A stretch of 64,000 nucleotides of DNA, taken from the NCBI GenBank assembly GCA_035501735.1, contig DATJVR010000086.1, positions 1 through 64,000 of the forward strand, given 5' to 3'. Origin of the DNA: PNAI01 sp035501735 (GTDB taxonomy: Bacteria; Pseudomonadota; Alphaproteobacteria; Rhizobiales; Xanthobacteraceae). Position numbers and translations under genes: made by a program. The stretch's first letter is position 1. Every line of letters starts with the position of its first letter. Positions 1-9,210 of this stretch are shown here, piece after piece. Below the pieces are notes generated by a model. The model worked only from the letters and a program-made list of their open reading frames with translations, did not search any database and was not told the DNA's origin.

Positions 1-723
1 GCCATCGGCATCCTGGCCGACGCCGGCGTCACCTCGGGCTTCGTGCAGTGGCCGATCGCGCTTGCCGTCTCCGCGCTGTTCGCGCTCGCGATCGGCGCGC
101 TCTCGCTGCGCACGCGCGGGGTCTATTTCATCATGATCACGCTCGCATTCGCGCAGATGATCTATTACGTGGCGATCGGGCTCGATCGCTATGGCGGCGA
201 CGACGGACTCACCCTCTATAAGCGCAGCCGGTTCGGCGGCGCCGTCGATCTCAACAACAAGACGCTGTTCTATTACCTGTGCTTCGCGCTGTTGCTGGGA
301 AGCATTTATCTCGTCTCGCGCATGGTCAATTCGCGCTTCGGCCTGGTGATCCAGGGCACACGTTCAAACGAGCGGCGCATGCGCGCCATCGGATTCCCGG
401 TCTTCCGCTACAAGCTCGTCTGCTTCGTCATTGCCGGCGCGCTGTGCGGGCTTGCCGGCGCGCTTCTCGCCAACCACACCAATTTCATCAGTCCGGCGAT
501 GATGTTCTGGACCCGCTCCGGCGATCTCATGGTCATGGTCGTGCTCGGCGGGCTGGCGACGCCATTCGGGCCGCTGATCGGCACGGTAACCTATCTGCTG
601 CTGGAGGAAGCGCTGTCGCGCGTCACCGAATATCCCGGCCTCTTCCTCGGGCCGACGCTGCTCCTGGTCGCGATCTTCCTGCATGGCGGCATCGCCGGAC
701 TGTTCGAGAGGCGCGCGCCGTGA
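1..723 (+). CDS. livM: Branched-chain amino acid-type ABC transporter permease LivM, 5'-truncated by window edge
   Basis: The reading frame is open from base 1, so the N-terminus lies outside the window; 240 residues are visible. It is an inner-membrane permease of the LivM family, which forms the channel with LivH. Several hydrophobic segments are visible, and the family signature around GTRSNERRMRAIGF (the cytoplasmic loop that contacts the ATPases) is present, followed by a typical VLGGLATPFGPLIG segment. The stop overlaps the start of the next gene by one base (TGATG), as in a tightly coupled liv operon. The substrate could be amino acids, amides, urea or aromatic acids; the binding protein is not in view. 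Confidence 0.93.
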   Translation, partial: AIGILADAGVTSGFVQWPIALAVSALFALAIGALSLRTRGVYFIMITLAFAQMIYYVAIGLDRYGGDDGLTLYKRSRFGGAVDLNNKTLFYYLCFALLLGSIYLVSRMVNSRFGLVIQGTRSNERRMRAIGFPVFRYKLVCFVIAGALCGLAGALLANHTNFISPAMMFWTRSGDLMVMVVLGGLATPFGPLIGTVTYLLLEEALSRVTEYPGLFLGPTLLLVAIFLHGGIAGLFERRAP

Positions 724-1481
724 TGGAGCCGCTATTGCAGATCGCCAGCCTGACCAAGCGCTTCGGCGGCGTCATCGCCTCCGACGCCATCACGCTCGAC
801 ATTCCGCGCGGCGAATTCCACGCGGTCATCGGCCCGAACGGCGCCGGCAAGACCACGCTGATCGGGCTCTTGGCCGGCGAGATCGCCCCGCAAGGCGGCG
901 CCATTCGCTTCGACGGCGGCGACATTACCGCGCTTTCCGCCGATCGCCGCAGCCATCTCGGGCTGGCGCGCTCGTTCCAGATCACCTCGCTGTTCCGCGA
1001 TTTCACCGCGCTCGACAATGTCGCGTTGGCGGTGCAGGCGCGCGCCGGTCATTCGTTCCGGTTCTGGAAGGACGCGCGGCGCGATGACAGGCTGCGCCAA
1101 CCGGCGCTGGCCGCGCTCGACCGCGTCGGGCTCGGCGTGCGGGCCGGCATGCGCGTCGACCGGCTCAGTCACGGCGAGCATCGCCAGCTCGAGATCGCCA
1201 TGGCGCTTGCCACCCAGCCGCGCATGTTGCTGCTCGACGAGCCGATGGCCGGCATGGGGCCCGACGAATCCGCGCGCATGGTGGCGATGCTGCGCGAGCT
1301 CAAAGGCGGCATCACCATTTTGCTGATCGAGCACGACATGGAGACGGTGTTCGCGCTGGCCGACTGCGTCACCGTTCTGCTCGATGGCCGCGTCATCGCG
1401 TCCGGCGCTCCGGCGGCGATCCGGGCCGACGCCGCCGTGCGCGAAGCCTATCTCGGCGAGCAGGAGGCGGCCAATGGCTGA
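723..1481 (+). CDS. livG: Branched-chain amino acid-type ABC transporter ATP-binding protein LivG
   Basis: A 252-residue cytoplasmic ATPase of the LivG type that powers import through the LivHM channel. It has Walker A GPNGAGKTT near residue 40, a LivG-style signature LSHGEHRQLEIAMAL, Walker B LLLDEPMAG and the switch His in IEHDME. The frame is open far upstream, but the ATG at 723 is chosen because it overlaps the livM stop and begins the conserved MEPLLQIASLTKRFGG start. The end overlaps livF by 8 bases, so the three genes are translationally coupled. Confidence 0.95.
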   Translation: MEPLLQIASLTKRFGGVIASDAITLDIPRGEFHAVIGPNGAGKTTLIGLLAGEIAPQGGAIRFDGGDITALSADRRSHLGLARSFQITSLFRDFTALDNVALAVQARAGHSFRFWKDARRDDRLRQPALAALDRVGLGVRAGMRVDRLSHGEHRQLEIAMALATQPRMLLLDEPMAGMGPDESARMVAMLRELKGGITILLIEHDMETVFALADCVTVLLDGRVIASGAPAAIRADAAVREAYLGEQEAANG

Positions 1482-2187
1482 GCCCCTGCTCGAAGTTTCC
1501 AACATCGAAACCAGCTATGGCTTGAGCCGCGTGCTGTTTGGCATTTCGCTCGCCGTCGCGCCGGGCGAAATGGTGTCGCTGATGGGACGCAACGGCATGG
1601 GCAAGACCACGACCGTGCGCTCGATCATGGGGCTGACGCCGGCGCGCGCGGGCTCCATCCGTTTCGCCGGTGACGAAATTCGCGCGTTGCCGGCCTATCG
1701 CGTGGCGCAGCTCGGCATCGGTCTCGTGCCCGAAGGCCGGCAGGTATTTTCCAATCTCACCGTGCGTGAAAACCTGCTCGCCACCGCGGCCAATCGGCGC
1801 GCCGTAGCCGACCCCTGGACGCTTGAGAAGATCTGCAGCCTGTTTTCACGTCTTGCCGAGCGCATCAACAGCATCGGCAACCAGCTTTCCGGCGGCGAGC
1901 AGCAGATGCTGGCGATCGGGCGCGCCTTGATGACCAACCCGCGGCTGTTGATTTTGGACGAGGCGACCGAAGGTCTCGCGCCGCTGGTCCGCGCCGAAAT
2001 CTGGCAATGCCTGAACAGCCTGAAAGCCCGCGGCCAGTCGATTCTGGTGATCGACAAGAATGTCGCGACCCTGACCCACATCGCCGACCGGCATTATCTG
2101 ATCGAGCGCGGCCGCGTGGTGTGGACCGGCACGTCGAAGGAACTCGCCGCCGCGCCCGACGTACAGCACCGCTACTTGGGAATTTGA
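1474..2187 (+). CDS. livF: Branched-chain amino acid-type ABC transporter ATP-binding protein LivF
   Basis: A 237-residue second ATPase of the Liv importer. Walker A is GRNGMGKTT, the signature is LSGGEQQMLAIGRAL and Walker B is LLILDEATEGLAP, the usual LivF sequence. The ATG at 1474 lies 3 bases after a GGAGGCGG ribosome-binding stretch inside the end of livG and gives the family start MAEPLLEV; a longer frame from 1384 lacks homology. The H-loop position carries IDKNVATL where most LivF proteins have EQN, a modest variation. It is the last transporter gene of this operon, 6 bases before a hydrolase gene. Confidence 0.95.
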   Translation: MAEPLLEVSNIETSYGLSRVLFGISLAVAPGEMVSLMGRNGMGKTTTVRSIMGLTPARAGSIRFAGDEIRALPAYRVAQLGIGLVPEGRQVFSNLTVRENLLATAANRRAVADPWTLEKICSLFSRLAERINSIGNQLSGGEQQMLAIGRALMTNPRLLILDEATEGLAPLVRAEIWQCLNSLKARGQSILVIDKNVATLTHIADRHYLIERGRVVWTGTSKELAAAPDVQHRYLGI

Positions 2188-2193
2188 AAATCC

Positions 2194-3018
2194 ATGCCCG
2201 CGCTTGCCGATCAAGGCTTTCTCGATATCAGCGGAGCGCGTCTTGAATACCGCATGCTTGGCCCTCGGCCCGACATGGCGCCGACGCTGGTGCTGCTGCA
2301 TGAAGGTCTCGGATCGGTCGCGATCTGGGGCGACTTCGCCGAAAAGCTTTCCGACGCAACCGGCTTCGGCGTGTTCAGCTATTCGCGCCAGGGTTACGGA
2401 CAATCGAGCAAGGCGGTTTTACCGCGTCCGGTAAGCTTCATGCACGATGAGGCGCGGCAGGTGCTGCCGAAGGTGCTCGATGCCATCGGATTTAAGCGCG
2501 GCGTCCTGATCGGGCACAGCGACGGAGGCTCGATCGCCGCAATATATGCCGGCAGCGTGCAGGACCATCGCGTGCTGGGCCTCGTGCTGATCGCGGCGCA
2601 TTTCTTCACCGAGGAGATGGGCCTCGCCGAAATTCGCCGTGCGCGCGAAAGCTTCGAGCGCGGCGAACTGCGGGCCAAGCTCGCGCGCATGCATGCCGAT
2701 CCCGACGGTGCATTCTGGAGCTGGTGCCGGCCCTGGCTCGACCCGCAATTTCTCAAATGGGACATTGGCGAGGAACTTGCCCACATCCGCGTGCCGATCC
2801 TGCTGATACAGGGCGAGAACGATCAATACGGCACTATGCGGCAGATCGAGGTGGCGCAGGAGGAATGCTACTGCCCGGTCGAGGTCGCGCTATTGCCGAA
2901 CACGCGTCACGCACCACACCGCGAATCGTCCGCAGCAACGCTTGCCGCCATCACGGATTTCGTTGAGCGACTGATGCAAACTCAAGCCACGGGCGCATTC
3001 CGGCACCGCGCCGGTTGA
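2194..3018 (+). CDS. Alpha/beta-fold hydrolase
   Basis: A 274-residue cytoplasmic protein of the alpha/beta hydrolase superfamily. The nucleophile elbow GHSDGG places the catalytic Ser at residue 109; a likely acid is the Asp in QGENDQYG and the catalytic His lies in NTRHAPHRE. LLHEGLGS near residue 35 is the oxyanion-hole region. It starts 6 bases after livF and so is probably co-transcribed with the Liv importer, suggesting it hydrolyses an ester, lactone or C-C bond in the imported compound or a breakdown product. The exact substrate cannot be told. Confidence 0.88.
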   Translation: MPALADQGFLDISGARLEYRMLGPRPDMAPTLVLLHEGLGSVAIWGDFAEKLSDATGFGVFSYSRQGYGQSSKAVLPRPVSFMHDEARQVLPKVLDAIGFKRGVLIGHSDGGSIAAIYAGSVQDHRVLGLVLIAAHFFTEEMGLAEIRRARESFERGELRAKLARMHADPDGAFWSWCRPWLDPQFLKWDIGEELAHIRVPILLIQGENDQYGTMRQIEVAQEECYCPVEVALLPNTRHAPHRESSAATLAAITDFVERLMQTQATGAFRHRAG

Positions 3019-3020
3019 AG

Positions 3021-4229
3021 TTACTCGGCCGCCACGCGTGCCGAAGCCGTGCGGGTCGAGATGAAATAATCCATCGCCGCCTGCACGCCGCCCTTCTTGT
3101 GGGGGACTTTCCCGACCCCGAGCGCCATTTCGGTCGCGCCGAGCGCCCCGATCATCATGGTCTCGTTGACGTCTCCGAGATGGCCGATGCGGAACATCTT
3201 GCCGGCGAACGGGCCGAAGCTCGCGCCATAGGCGATGTTGAAATTCTCCAGCGCCAGCGCGCGGAATGCATCGCCGTCGTGGCCTTCCGGCATCAGCACA
3301 GCGGTGATGGTCGGCGAATAATATTTCGGATCGCGGCAGATGATCTCGAGCCCCCACGCCTTGATCGCGCGACGCGTGCCTTCGGCCAGCCGATGATGAC
3401 GCGCGAACACGTTGTCGAGCCCTTCCTCGTGCAGCATGTCGATCGCCACCGCCATGCCCTGCAACATCTGCGTCGCCGGCGTGTAGGGGAAGAACCCCTG
3501 CTTGTTCATGGTGATCATCTCGTCCCATGACCAGAACGATTTCGGCAGCTTCGATGTCTTCGACGCCGCCAGCGCCTTGTCGCTGACCGCGTTGAATGAC
3601 ATGCCGGGTGGCAGCATCAACCCTTTTTGCGATCCGCCGACCGTGACATCGACGCCCCATTCGTCGTGCCGGTAGTCGGTCGAGGCGAGCGAGGAAATCG
3701 TGTCGACCATGAACAGTGCAGGGTGTCCGGCCCGGTCGATCGCTTTCCGGATTTCGGAAATCGGTGAGAGGCAGCCGGTGGCGGTCTCGTTATGCAGCAC
3801 GCACACCGCCTTGATCTCATTTTTCTTGTCTTGTTTCAGATGGGCCTCGATCACCGCCGGGTCGGCGCCGATGCGCCAGTCGGTCTTGATGAACTCCGGC
3901 ACGAGCCCGAGCTTTGTCGCCATGTTCTTCCATTGCGTGGCGAACTGGCCGGTCTCCACCATCAGCACTTTGTCGCCCGGCGAAAGCGTGTTGACCAGCG
4001 AGGCTTCCCACGCGCCGGTGCCGGTCGCGGTATAGATGATCACCGGATTGGTGGTCTTGAAGATCGTCTTGATGCCGTCGAGGCAGCGCCGGGCGAGCTT
4101 GGCGAATTCCGGCCCCCGGTGGTCGATGATTGGAGTGTCCATCGCGCGCAGGACGCGATCGGGCAGGGGCGTCGGTCCCGGTATGTGGAGGGCATAACGG
4201 CCGGGTGTTCGCGCGGAATTCTGGGCCAT
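3021..4229 (-). CDS. Class V PLP-dependent aminotransferase, serine/alanine-glyoxylate aminotransferase type
   Basis: A 402-residue cytoplasmic aminotransferase of fold type I, class V. The PLP-binding lysine is K202 in GGSQKGLMLPPG; TGTGAWEAS (about residues 70-77) is the phosphate-binding turn and the Asp in FMVDTISSL contacts the pyridine nitrogen. The N-terminus HIPGPTPLPDRVLRAM is typical of serine-glyoxylate aminotransferase (SgaA/AGXT family), which moves the amino group of serine or alanine to glyoxylate. It is divergent from an FAD-linked 2-hydroxyacid dehydrogenase that could make glyoxylate-type oxoacids, a sensible partner. It converges with the hydrolase gene, with 2 bases between the stops. 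The family is secure; the amino donor is not. Confidence 0.92.
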   Translation of the reverse strand: MAQNSARTPGRYALHIPGPTPLPDRVLRAMDTPIIDHRGPEFAKLARRCLDGIKTIFKTTNPVIIYTATGTGAWEASLVNTLSPGDKVLMVETGQFATQWKNMATKLGLVPEFIKTDWRIGADPAVIEAHLKQDKKNEIKAVCVLHNETATGCLSPISEIRKAIDRAGHPALFMVDTISSLASTDYRHDEWGVDVTVGGSQKGLMLPPGMSFNAVSDKALAASKTSKLPKSFWSWDEMITMNKQGFFPYTPATQMLQGMAVAIDMLHEEGLDNVFARHHRLAEGTRRAIKAWGLEIICRDPKYYSPTITAVLMPEGHDGDAFRALALENFNIAYGASFGPFAGKMFRIGHLGDVNETMMIGALGATEMALGVGKVPHKKGGVQAAMDYFISTRTASARVAAE

Positions 4230-4338
4230 GAGCTAAGCGTTCCTTGAATTGCGGTGTGCCTTTTTGGGATGTCCCGAAGCTTGTGGCGTTGAATACTGAA
4301 TGCCACAGTCCGGTCAAGCCAATTTCGGAAATATATCC

Positions 4339-4353
4339 ATCATACCAGATGAT
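4339..4353. promoter_or_regulatory. Inverted repeat in the divergent aminotransferase / FAD-dehydrogenase intergenic region
   Basis: ATCAT-ACCAG-ATGAT is a perfect 5-bp inverted repeat in the 160-bp divergent promoter region, 37 bases before the GTG start of the FAD dehydrogenase. GntR-family regulators of lactate and glycolate genes bind short repeats of this size, so an operator is possible. No regulator gene lies next to it, and a 5-bp repeat can occur by chance. Confidence 0.25.
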
Positions 4354-4389
4354 AGCCGTTTGATGGGATAAATCTCTGCGGAGGCATGG

Positions 4390-7323
4390 GTGGGTGAACG
4401 ATTGTTGCCGGGGCTGGAACGGCGTCTGAAAGGCGAACTGACCGGTGACGTTAATTTCGACCGCTTTACCCGCGGCCGCTACGCAACCGATGCTTCGCAT
4501 TACCAGATCATGCCGCTCGGCGTTGCGACCCCGCGCACGATAGAAGAAGCCGAACGCGCGATAGGGATTTGCCGTGAAGAGGGCGTGAGCGTGCTGCCGC
4601 GCGGCGGCGGCTCCTCGCAGGCCGGCCAGACGGTCAACGAATCGCTTGTCATCGATTGTTCGAAATACCTCACGCGTGTTCTCGATCTCGACGTAGCCGG
4701 GCGGCGCGCCAAGGTCGAGCCTGGCATCGTGCTCGATGATCTCAACCGCGCGCTGAAGCCGCATGGCCTGTGGTTTCCGGTCGATATTTCCACCTCCTCG
4801 CGCGCGACCATCGGCGGCATGACCGCCAACAATTCCTGCGGCGCGCGTTCGCTCCGCTACGGCAACACGCGCGAGAACGTACTGTCCATCGACGCCGTGC
4901 TGGCCAATGGCGCGAGCGCGCATTTTGGTCCGGTCGCGTCCGATCTTTCCGATCTGCCCGCTGATTCGCCCTTGCGTGACCTTGCGAAGGATCTGTTTGC
5001 GCTTGGTGCACGCGAGGCAGGCGAGATCGCGGCGCGTTTTCCCAAAGTGCAGCGTCGCGTTGGCGGCTACAACCTCGATGCGCTTGTGCCGGGACGCAAT
5101 GACATCAACCTGGCGCATATTCTGGTCGGCTCCGAAGGAACCCTGGCGTTTTCGACCGCGATTGAGCTGAAACTTTCGCCGCTTCTCGGCAAGCGCGCGG
5201 TCGGCGCCTGCCATTTCGGTGATTTCCAAGCCGCCATGGCGGCGGCCCAGCATATCGTCAAGCTCGCCCCCATCGCGGTCGAGCTCGTGGATGCGACGAT
5301 GATCGGTCTCGCGCGCGAGATAGCTATGTTCCGCCCGACGCTCGATGCCTTCGTGCGCGGTGCGCCCGCGGCGCTGTTGCTGGTCGAGTTCGCCGAGGCC
5401 GACTGGGACGAGAACCTTCGCCGCCTGAAACGACTGCATGCACTGATGGGCGACCTTGGCTTGGCCTGGGAAAACCAGGGCGCGAAATACGGCGGCGTGG
5501 TCGACGTGCTCGATCCGAAATTGCAGACCGCCATCACCGAGTTGCGCACGGCGGGCCTCAACATCATGATGTCGATGAAGGAAGAGGGGAAACCGATCTC
5601 CTTCGTCGAAGATTGCGCAGTGCCGCTCGAACATCTCGCCGATTACACCGCGCGCCTCACCGAGGTATTCGAGAAGCATGGCACCAGCGGCACTTGGTAC
5701 GCGCATGCCTCGGTCGGCTGCCTGCACGTACGGCCGATCTTGAATCTGCGTCTCGAAAAAGACGTCAAAGCCATGCGCGCGATTGCCGAAGAGGCATTTT
5801 CCTTCGTGCGCGAATACAAGGGCTCCCACTCCGGCGAGCACGGCGACGGCATCGTGCGCTCGGAGTTCAACGAGCCGATGTTCGGAACCCGCCTTGCGCG
5901 CGCCTTCGAGCAGGTGAAGGACCGCTTCGACCCGAACGGATTGTTCAATCCCGGAAAGATCGTGCGTGCGCCGAAGTTCGACGATCGCGGCAACTTCCGT
6001 TACGGCCCCAATTACCACGCGCATGCAATGACCGCGCAGCTCGACTGGTCTGCTTATCCGGGCGCCGGCGGCGGTTTTCAGGGCGCGGTCGAGATGTGCA
6101 ACAACAACGGCGCCTGCCGCGCCCTCACCGGCGGCGTGATGTGCCCGAGCTACCGCGTCACCCGCGACGAACGCGACGTCACGCGCGGCCGCGCCAATTC
6201 GTTGCGGCTCGCGATCACCGGCCAGCTCGGGCCGAACGCGTTCACCTCCGATGAGATGGCGGAGACCATGAAGCTCTGCGTCTCCTGCAAGGCCTGCCGG
6301 CGCGAATGCCCGACCGGAGTCGACATGGCGCGCATGAAAATCGAAGTGCAGGCAGCGCGGGCAGCGACAAACGGGATGTCTTTGCGCGATCGTCTGGTGG
6401 GCTGGCTGCCGCGCTATGCGCCCTATGCGGCGAAAGTGTCGTGGTTCCTGAATCTGCGTGACTCGCTGCCGGGAGCCGCAAAGCTCTCCGAGGCCATTGC
6501 CGGCATGAGCGCGCGCCGCTCTCTCCCGCGCTGGCGTAGCGATGTGTTCGGCGATCCCATCGGGCCCATCGGTCCGGCCAGCGGCCCTGAAGTCGTACTG
6601 TTCGTCGACACGTTTAATCGCTATTTCGAACGCGAGAACATCGACGCCGCGCTCGCTGTGCTCACTGCCGGCGGCTATTGCGTGCGGGTCGCCAAGCCCG
6701 CTGACGGCTCCTCGCGCCCGCTCTGCTGCGGCCGCACGTTTCTTTCGGTCGGTCAGGTCGCCGAAGCGCGCTTCGAGGCGGAGCGGGTCATCGCCGCGCT
6801 CGCGCCCGATGTTGCGCGCGGCGTACCGGTGATCGGCTTGGAGCCAAGCTGCCTGTTCGGTTTCCGCGACGAAGTGCCGGCCATGCTGAAGAGCAAGGCA
6901 GCGCAGCAGCTTTCCGCCAATGCTTTAACTTTTGAGGAGTTTTTGACGCGCGAGGCAAATGCCGGCCGGCTGAAACTGCCGCTCAGGAAGGTCGCCGACC
7001 GCGCGCTCGTCCATGGCCATTGCCACCAGAAGGCGTTCGACGCGTTCAACGCCGTCGAGCAAGTGCTCAGGCTCATACCTGATCTAAAGGTCGAGGCGAT
7101 CGAATCGAGCTGCTGCGGCATGGCCGGTGCCTTCGGCTTTGGCGCCGACACAATCGACGTATCTTTGGCGATGGGTGAACTGTCGCTCTTGCCTGCGGTC
7201 CGCCAGGCGCCCGCCGATGCCGTCATCGTCGCCGACGGCACCTCGTGCCGGCATCAAATCCACGACGGCGCCGGCCGTGAGGCCATCCACGTGGCCCGCG
7301 TCCTGGCAAAAAGTCTCCAGTGA
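4390..7323 (+). CDS. FAD-binding and Fe-S D-2-hydroxyacid (D-lactate type) dehydrogenase fusion
   Basis: A 977-residue fusion. The N-terminal half is a PCMH-type FAD domain (PRGGGSSQAGQTVNES near residue 75; GGMTANNSCGARS near 140) with the FAD-linked oxidase C-terminal domain, whose HSGEHGDGIVRSEF segment (about 480-493) carries active-site histidines. Then follow a cysteine motif near residue 570 (CNNNGACR, MCPSYR), a second motif CVSCKACRRECPTG near 630, and a CCG domain with CCGRTF and CCGMAG. It probably oxidises a D-2-hydroxyacid such as D-lactate or D-2-hydroxyglutarate and passes electrons to the quinone pool. The GTG at 4390 has GGAGG 5 bases upstream; the nearby ATG at 4386 is out of frame. 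Substrate uncertain. Confidence 0.92.
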   Translation: MGERLLPGLERRLKGELTGDVNFDRFTRGRYATDASHYQIMPLGVATPRTIEEAERAIGICREEGVSVLPRGGGSSQAGQTVNESLVIDCSKYLTRVLDLDVAGRRAKVEPGIVLDDLNRALKPHGLWFPVDISTSSRATIGGMTANNSCGARSLRYGNTRENVLSIDAVLANGASAHFGPVASDLSDLPADSPLRDLAKDLFALGAREAGEIAARFPKVQRRVGGYNLDALVPGRNDINLAHILVGSEGTLAFSTAIELKLSPLLGKRAVGACHFGDFQAAMAAAQHIVKLAPIAVELVDATMIGLAREIAMFRPTLDAFVRGAPAALLLVEFAEADWDENLRRLKRLHALMGDLGLAWENQGAKYGGVVDVLDPKLQTAITELRTAGLNIMMSMKEEGKPISFVEDCAVPLEHLADYTARLTEVFEKHGTSGTWYAHASVGCLHVRPILNLRLEKDVKAMRAIAEEAFSFVREYKGSHSGEHGDGIVRSEFNEPMFGTRLARAFEQVKDRFDPNGLFNPGKIVRAPKFDDRGNFRYGPNYHAHAMTAQLDWSAYPGAGGGFQGAVEMCNNNGACRALTGGVMCPSYRVTRDERDVTRGRANSLRLAITGQLGPNAFTSDEMAETMKLCVSCKACRRECPTGVDMARMKIEVQAARAATNGMSLRDRLVGWLPRYAPYAAKVSWFLNLRDSLPGAAKLSEAIAGMSARRSLPRWRSDVFGDPIGPIGPASGPEVVLFVDTFNRYFERENIDAALAVLTAGGYCVRVAKPADGSSRPLCCGRTFLSVGQVAEARFEAERVIAALAPDVARGVPVIGLEPSCLFGFRDEVPAMLKSKAAQQLSANALTFEEFLTREANAGRLKLPLRKVADRALVHGHCHQKAFDAFNAVEQVLRLIPDLKVEAIESSCCGMAGAFGFGADTIDVSLAMGELSLLPAVRQAPADAVIVADGTSCRHQIHDGAGREAIHVARVLAKSLQ

Positions 7324-7377
7324 GGTCGATCGCGATCGATGGGCGGCATGAAGCCCCGAGTCTTTCGGTCCATGTAA

Positions 7378-9075
7378 TCAGCGCAACCCGGCTAGAAAGT
7401 CGAAGTCACAGCCCTGTTCCGCCTGGGTCACGCGGTCGACGTAAAGCCGCGCATAGCCGCGTTTCGGTTTTGCCGGCGGCTTCCAATTGGCGCGGCGGCG
7501 TGCGAGTTCGGCATCGTCCACTTTCAAATCGAGCCGCCGCGCGCCCGCATCGAGACTTATCGAGTCGCCATCCTTGACCAACGCGAGTGGCCCGCCGGCG
7601 GCCGCTTCCGGGCTGACGTGCAGCACCACGGTGCCGAAGGCCGTGCCGCTCATGCGCGCGTCGGAAATGCGCACCATGTCGCTGACGCCCTTTGAGCCGA
7701 GCTTCTTCGGAATCGGCAGCGCGCCGGCTTCCGGCATGCCCGGTGCGCCGATGGGACCGGCGTTGCGCAGCACCATGACCGTTTGCGGCGTGACGTTGAG
7801 CGCGGGATCGTCGATGCGTTTTTCCAGATCGGCGAGCGAATCGAACACGATCGCCGGACCTTCGTGCGTGCAAAGGCTTTTCGTCGCGGCCGCAAGCTTG
7901 ATCGCCCCGCCCTGCGGCGCGAGATTGCCGGACACGATGGCTATCGCTTCGCTCGGCACCAGCGGCTGATCCAGCGGCCGGATGACCTTGTCGTCCACAT
8001 AAGCCGGCCAGCGCGCGATCACATCGCCGATCGTTTCGCCGTTCACCGTGCGCGCTGTTATGTCGAGCAGGTCGCGCAGGCGGCGCCACAATGCCGGCAG
8101 TCCGCCGCCGGCATGGAAATCCTCCATGAAATTCGCGCCTGCGGGTTTCAGATCGAGCAGCACCGGCGTCTGCCGCCCGACCTTGTCGAGTTCGCCAAGA
8201 TCGTATTGCAGCCCGGCACGGCCGGCGATCGCGGCGAGATGCACCAGTGCATTGGTCGAACCGGATGTCGCTTGCAGGACCACGGACGCGTTACGCAGTG
8301 CCGCCGGCGTCAAAATTTCGCGCGGCGTCGGTCTGCCCGCCTTTGCCATCGCGACCGCGCGCGTGCCGGTCGCTTCCGCCAAACGCGCGCGATCCGACGA
8401 AACGGCCGGCGCCGTGGCCGCGCCGGGCAACGTGAAGCCTAAAGTCTCGGCAATGCAGGCCATGGTCGATGCCGTGCCCATCACCATGCAGGTACCCGAT
8501 GTCGGCATGAGCTGATCGTGCGCGCGATCAAGGTTGCGCTGGTCAAGTGTACCCGCGCGATAGGCCGCCCACAGGCGGCGGCAATCGGTACAGGCGCCGA
8601 GCCGGGCGCCCTCGTGGCGGCCCGCGAGCATCGAGCCGACCGGGATCACGATTGCCGGCATGTCCGCGCTGATCGCGCCCATCAGCTCGGCCGGAATGGT
8701 CTTGTCGCAGCCCCCGATCAGGACCACCGCGTCGAGCGGGAGGGCGGCGATCATCTCCTCCACGTCCATCGCCATCAGGTTGCGCAGCAGCATCGAGGTC
8801 GGGAATGAAAACGCCTCGTGCAACGAAATCGTGGGGAACACGAACGGTAGCCCGCCCGCGAGCCGTACCCCGCGCGCGACCGCCTCCGCCACCTGCGGGG
8901 CGGTCTTATGGCAGGGGTTGAAATCGGAGGCCGTGGACAAGACGCCCACGATCGGCCGTTCCAGGGCTTCGTCGGTATAGCCTGCCCCCTTGAGGAAGCC
9001 CCGGCGCAGGAACAACGCGAATTCCTCATCGCCGTATTGCGCGAGACGCGACCGCAGACCTTTTCGATTGGCCAT
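7378..9075 (-). CDS. IlvD/Edd family dehydratase (probable sugar-acid or dihydroxyacid dehydratase)
   Basis: A 565-residue cytoplasmic [2Fe-2S] enzyme of the IlvD/Edd family, which removes water from 2,3-dihydroxy acids. The three cluster cysteines are in NPCHKT (C55), GGCDKT (C123) and GTCMVMG (C196), and the catalytic region SDARMSGTAFG is present. The start at 9075 is chosen because MANRKGLRSRL matches the family start and has GAGGGA upstream; the frame runs 18 codons further but overlaps the divergent promoter. The C-terminus YARLYVDRVTQAEQGCDFDF resembles sugar-acid dehydratases such as those for xylonate or arabinonate more than the valine-pathway enzyme, and no ilv genes are near. The gene stands alone and convergent to the FAD dehydrogenase. 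Confidence 0.9.
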   Translation of the reverse strand: MANRKGLRSRLAQYGDEEFALFLRRGFLKGAGYTDEALERPIVGVLSTASDFNPCHKTAPQVAEAVARGVRLAGGLPFVFPTISLHEAFSFPTSMLLRNLMAMDVEEMIAALPLDAVVLIGGCDKTIPAELMGAISADMPAIVIPVGSMLAGRHEGARLGACTDCRRLWAAYRAGTLDQRNLDRAHDQLMPTSGTCMVMGTASTMACIAETLGFTLPGAATAPAVSSDRARLAEATGTRAVAMAKAGRPTPREILTPAALRNASVVLQATSGSTNALVHLAAIAGRAGLQYDLGELDKVGRQTPVLLDLKPAGANFMEDFHAGGGLPALWRRLRDLLDITARTVNGETIGDVIARWPAYVDDKVIRPLDQPLVPSEAIAIVSGNLAPQGGAIKLAAATKSLCTHEGPAIVFDSLADLEKRIDDPALNVTPQTVMVLRNAGPIGAPGMPEAGALPIPKKLGSKGVSDMVRISDARMSGTAFGTVVLHVSPEAAAGGPLALVKDGDSISLDAGARRLDLKVDDAELARRRANWKPPAKPKRGYARLYVDRVTQAEQGCDFDFLAGLR

Positions 9076-9210
9076 CTCTGTCCCTCGCAACCCGAGTTCG
9101 GCTCTTCCGGCAAGCGGGAAGAGGAACATTGCTCAAGCCCGCCGCAGTTTAAGTCAACTGGGAAATGTCCGCTTGCGTGGCGCGGGGCAGGGAGGATACC
9201 TGAGACTGCC

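Noticed and set aside
3817..6024. A 735-codon minus-strand open frame covering the aminotransferase start and the FAD dehydrogenase gene
   Set aside because: It is antisense to two well-matched genes, rich in Arg, His and Gln as expected from high-GC shadow frames, and shows no family motif.
7378..9075. Naming the dehydratase IlvD of valine/isoleucine synthesis
   Set aside because: The three cluster cysteines fit the whole IlvD/Edd family, but the C-terminus resembles sugar-acid dehydratases and no branched-chain biosynthesis genes are adjacent.
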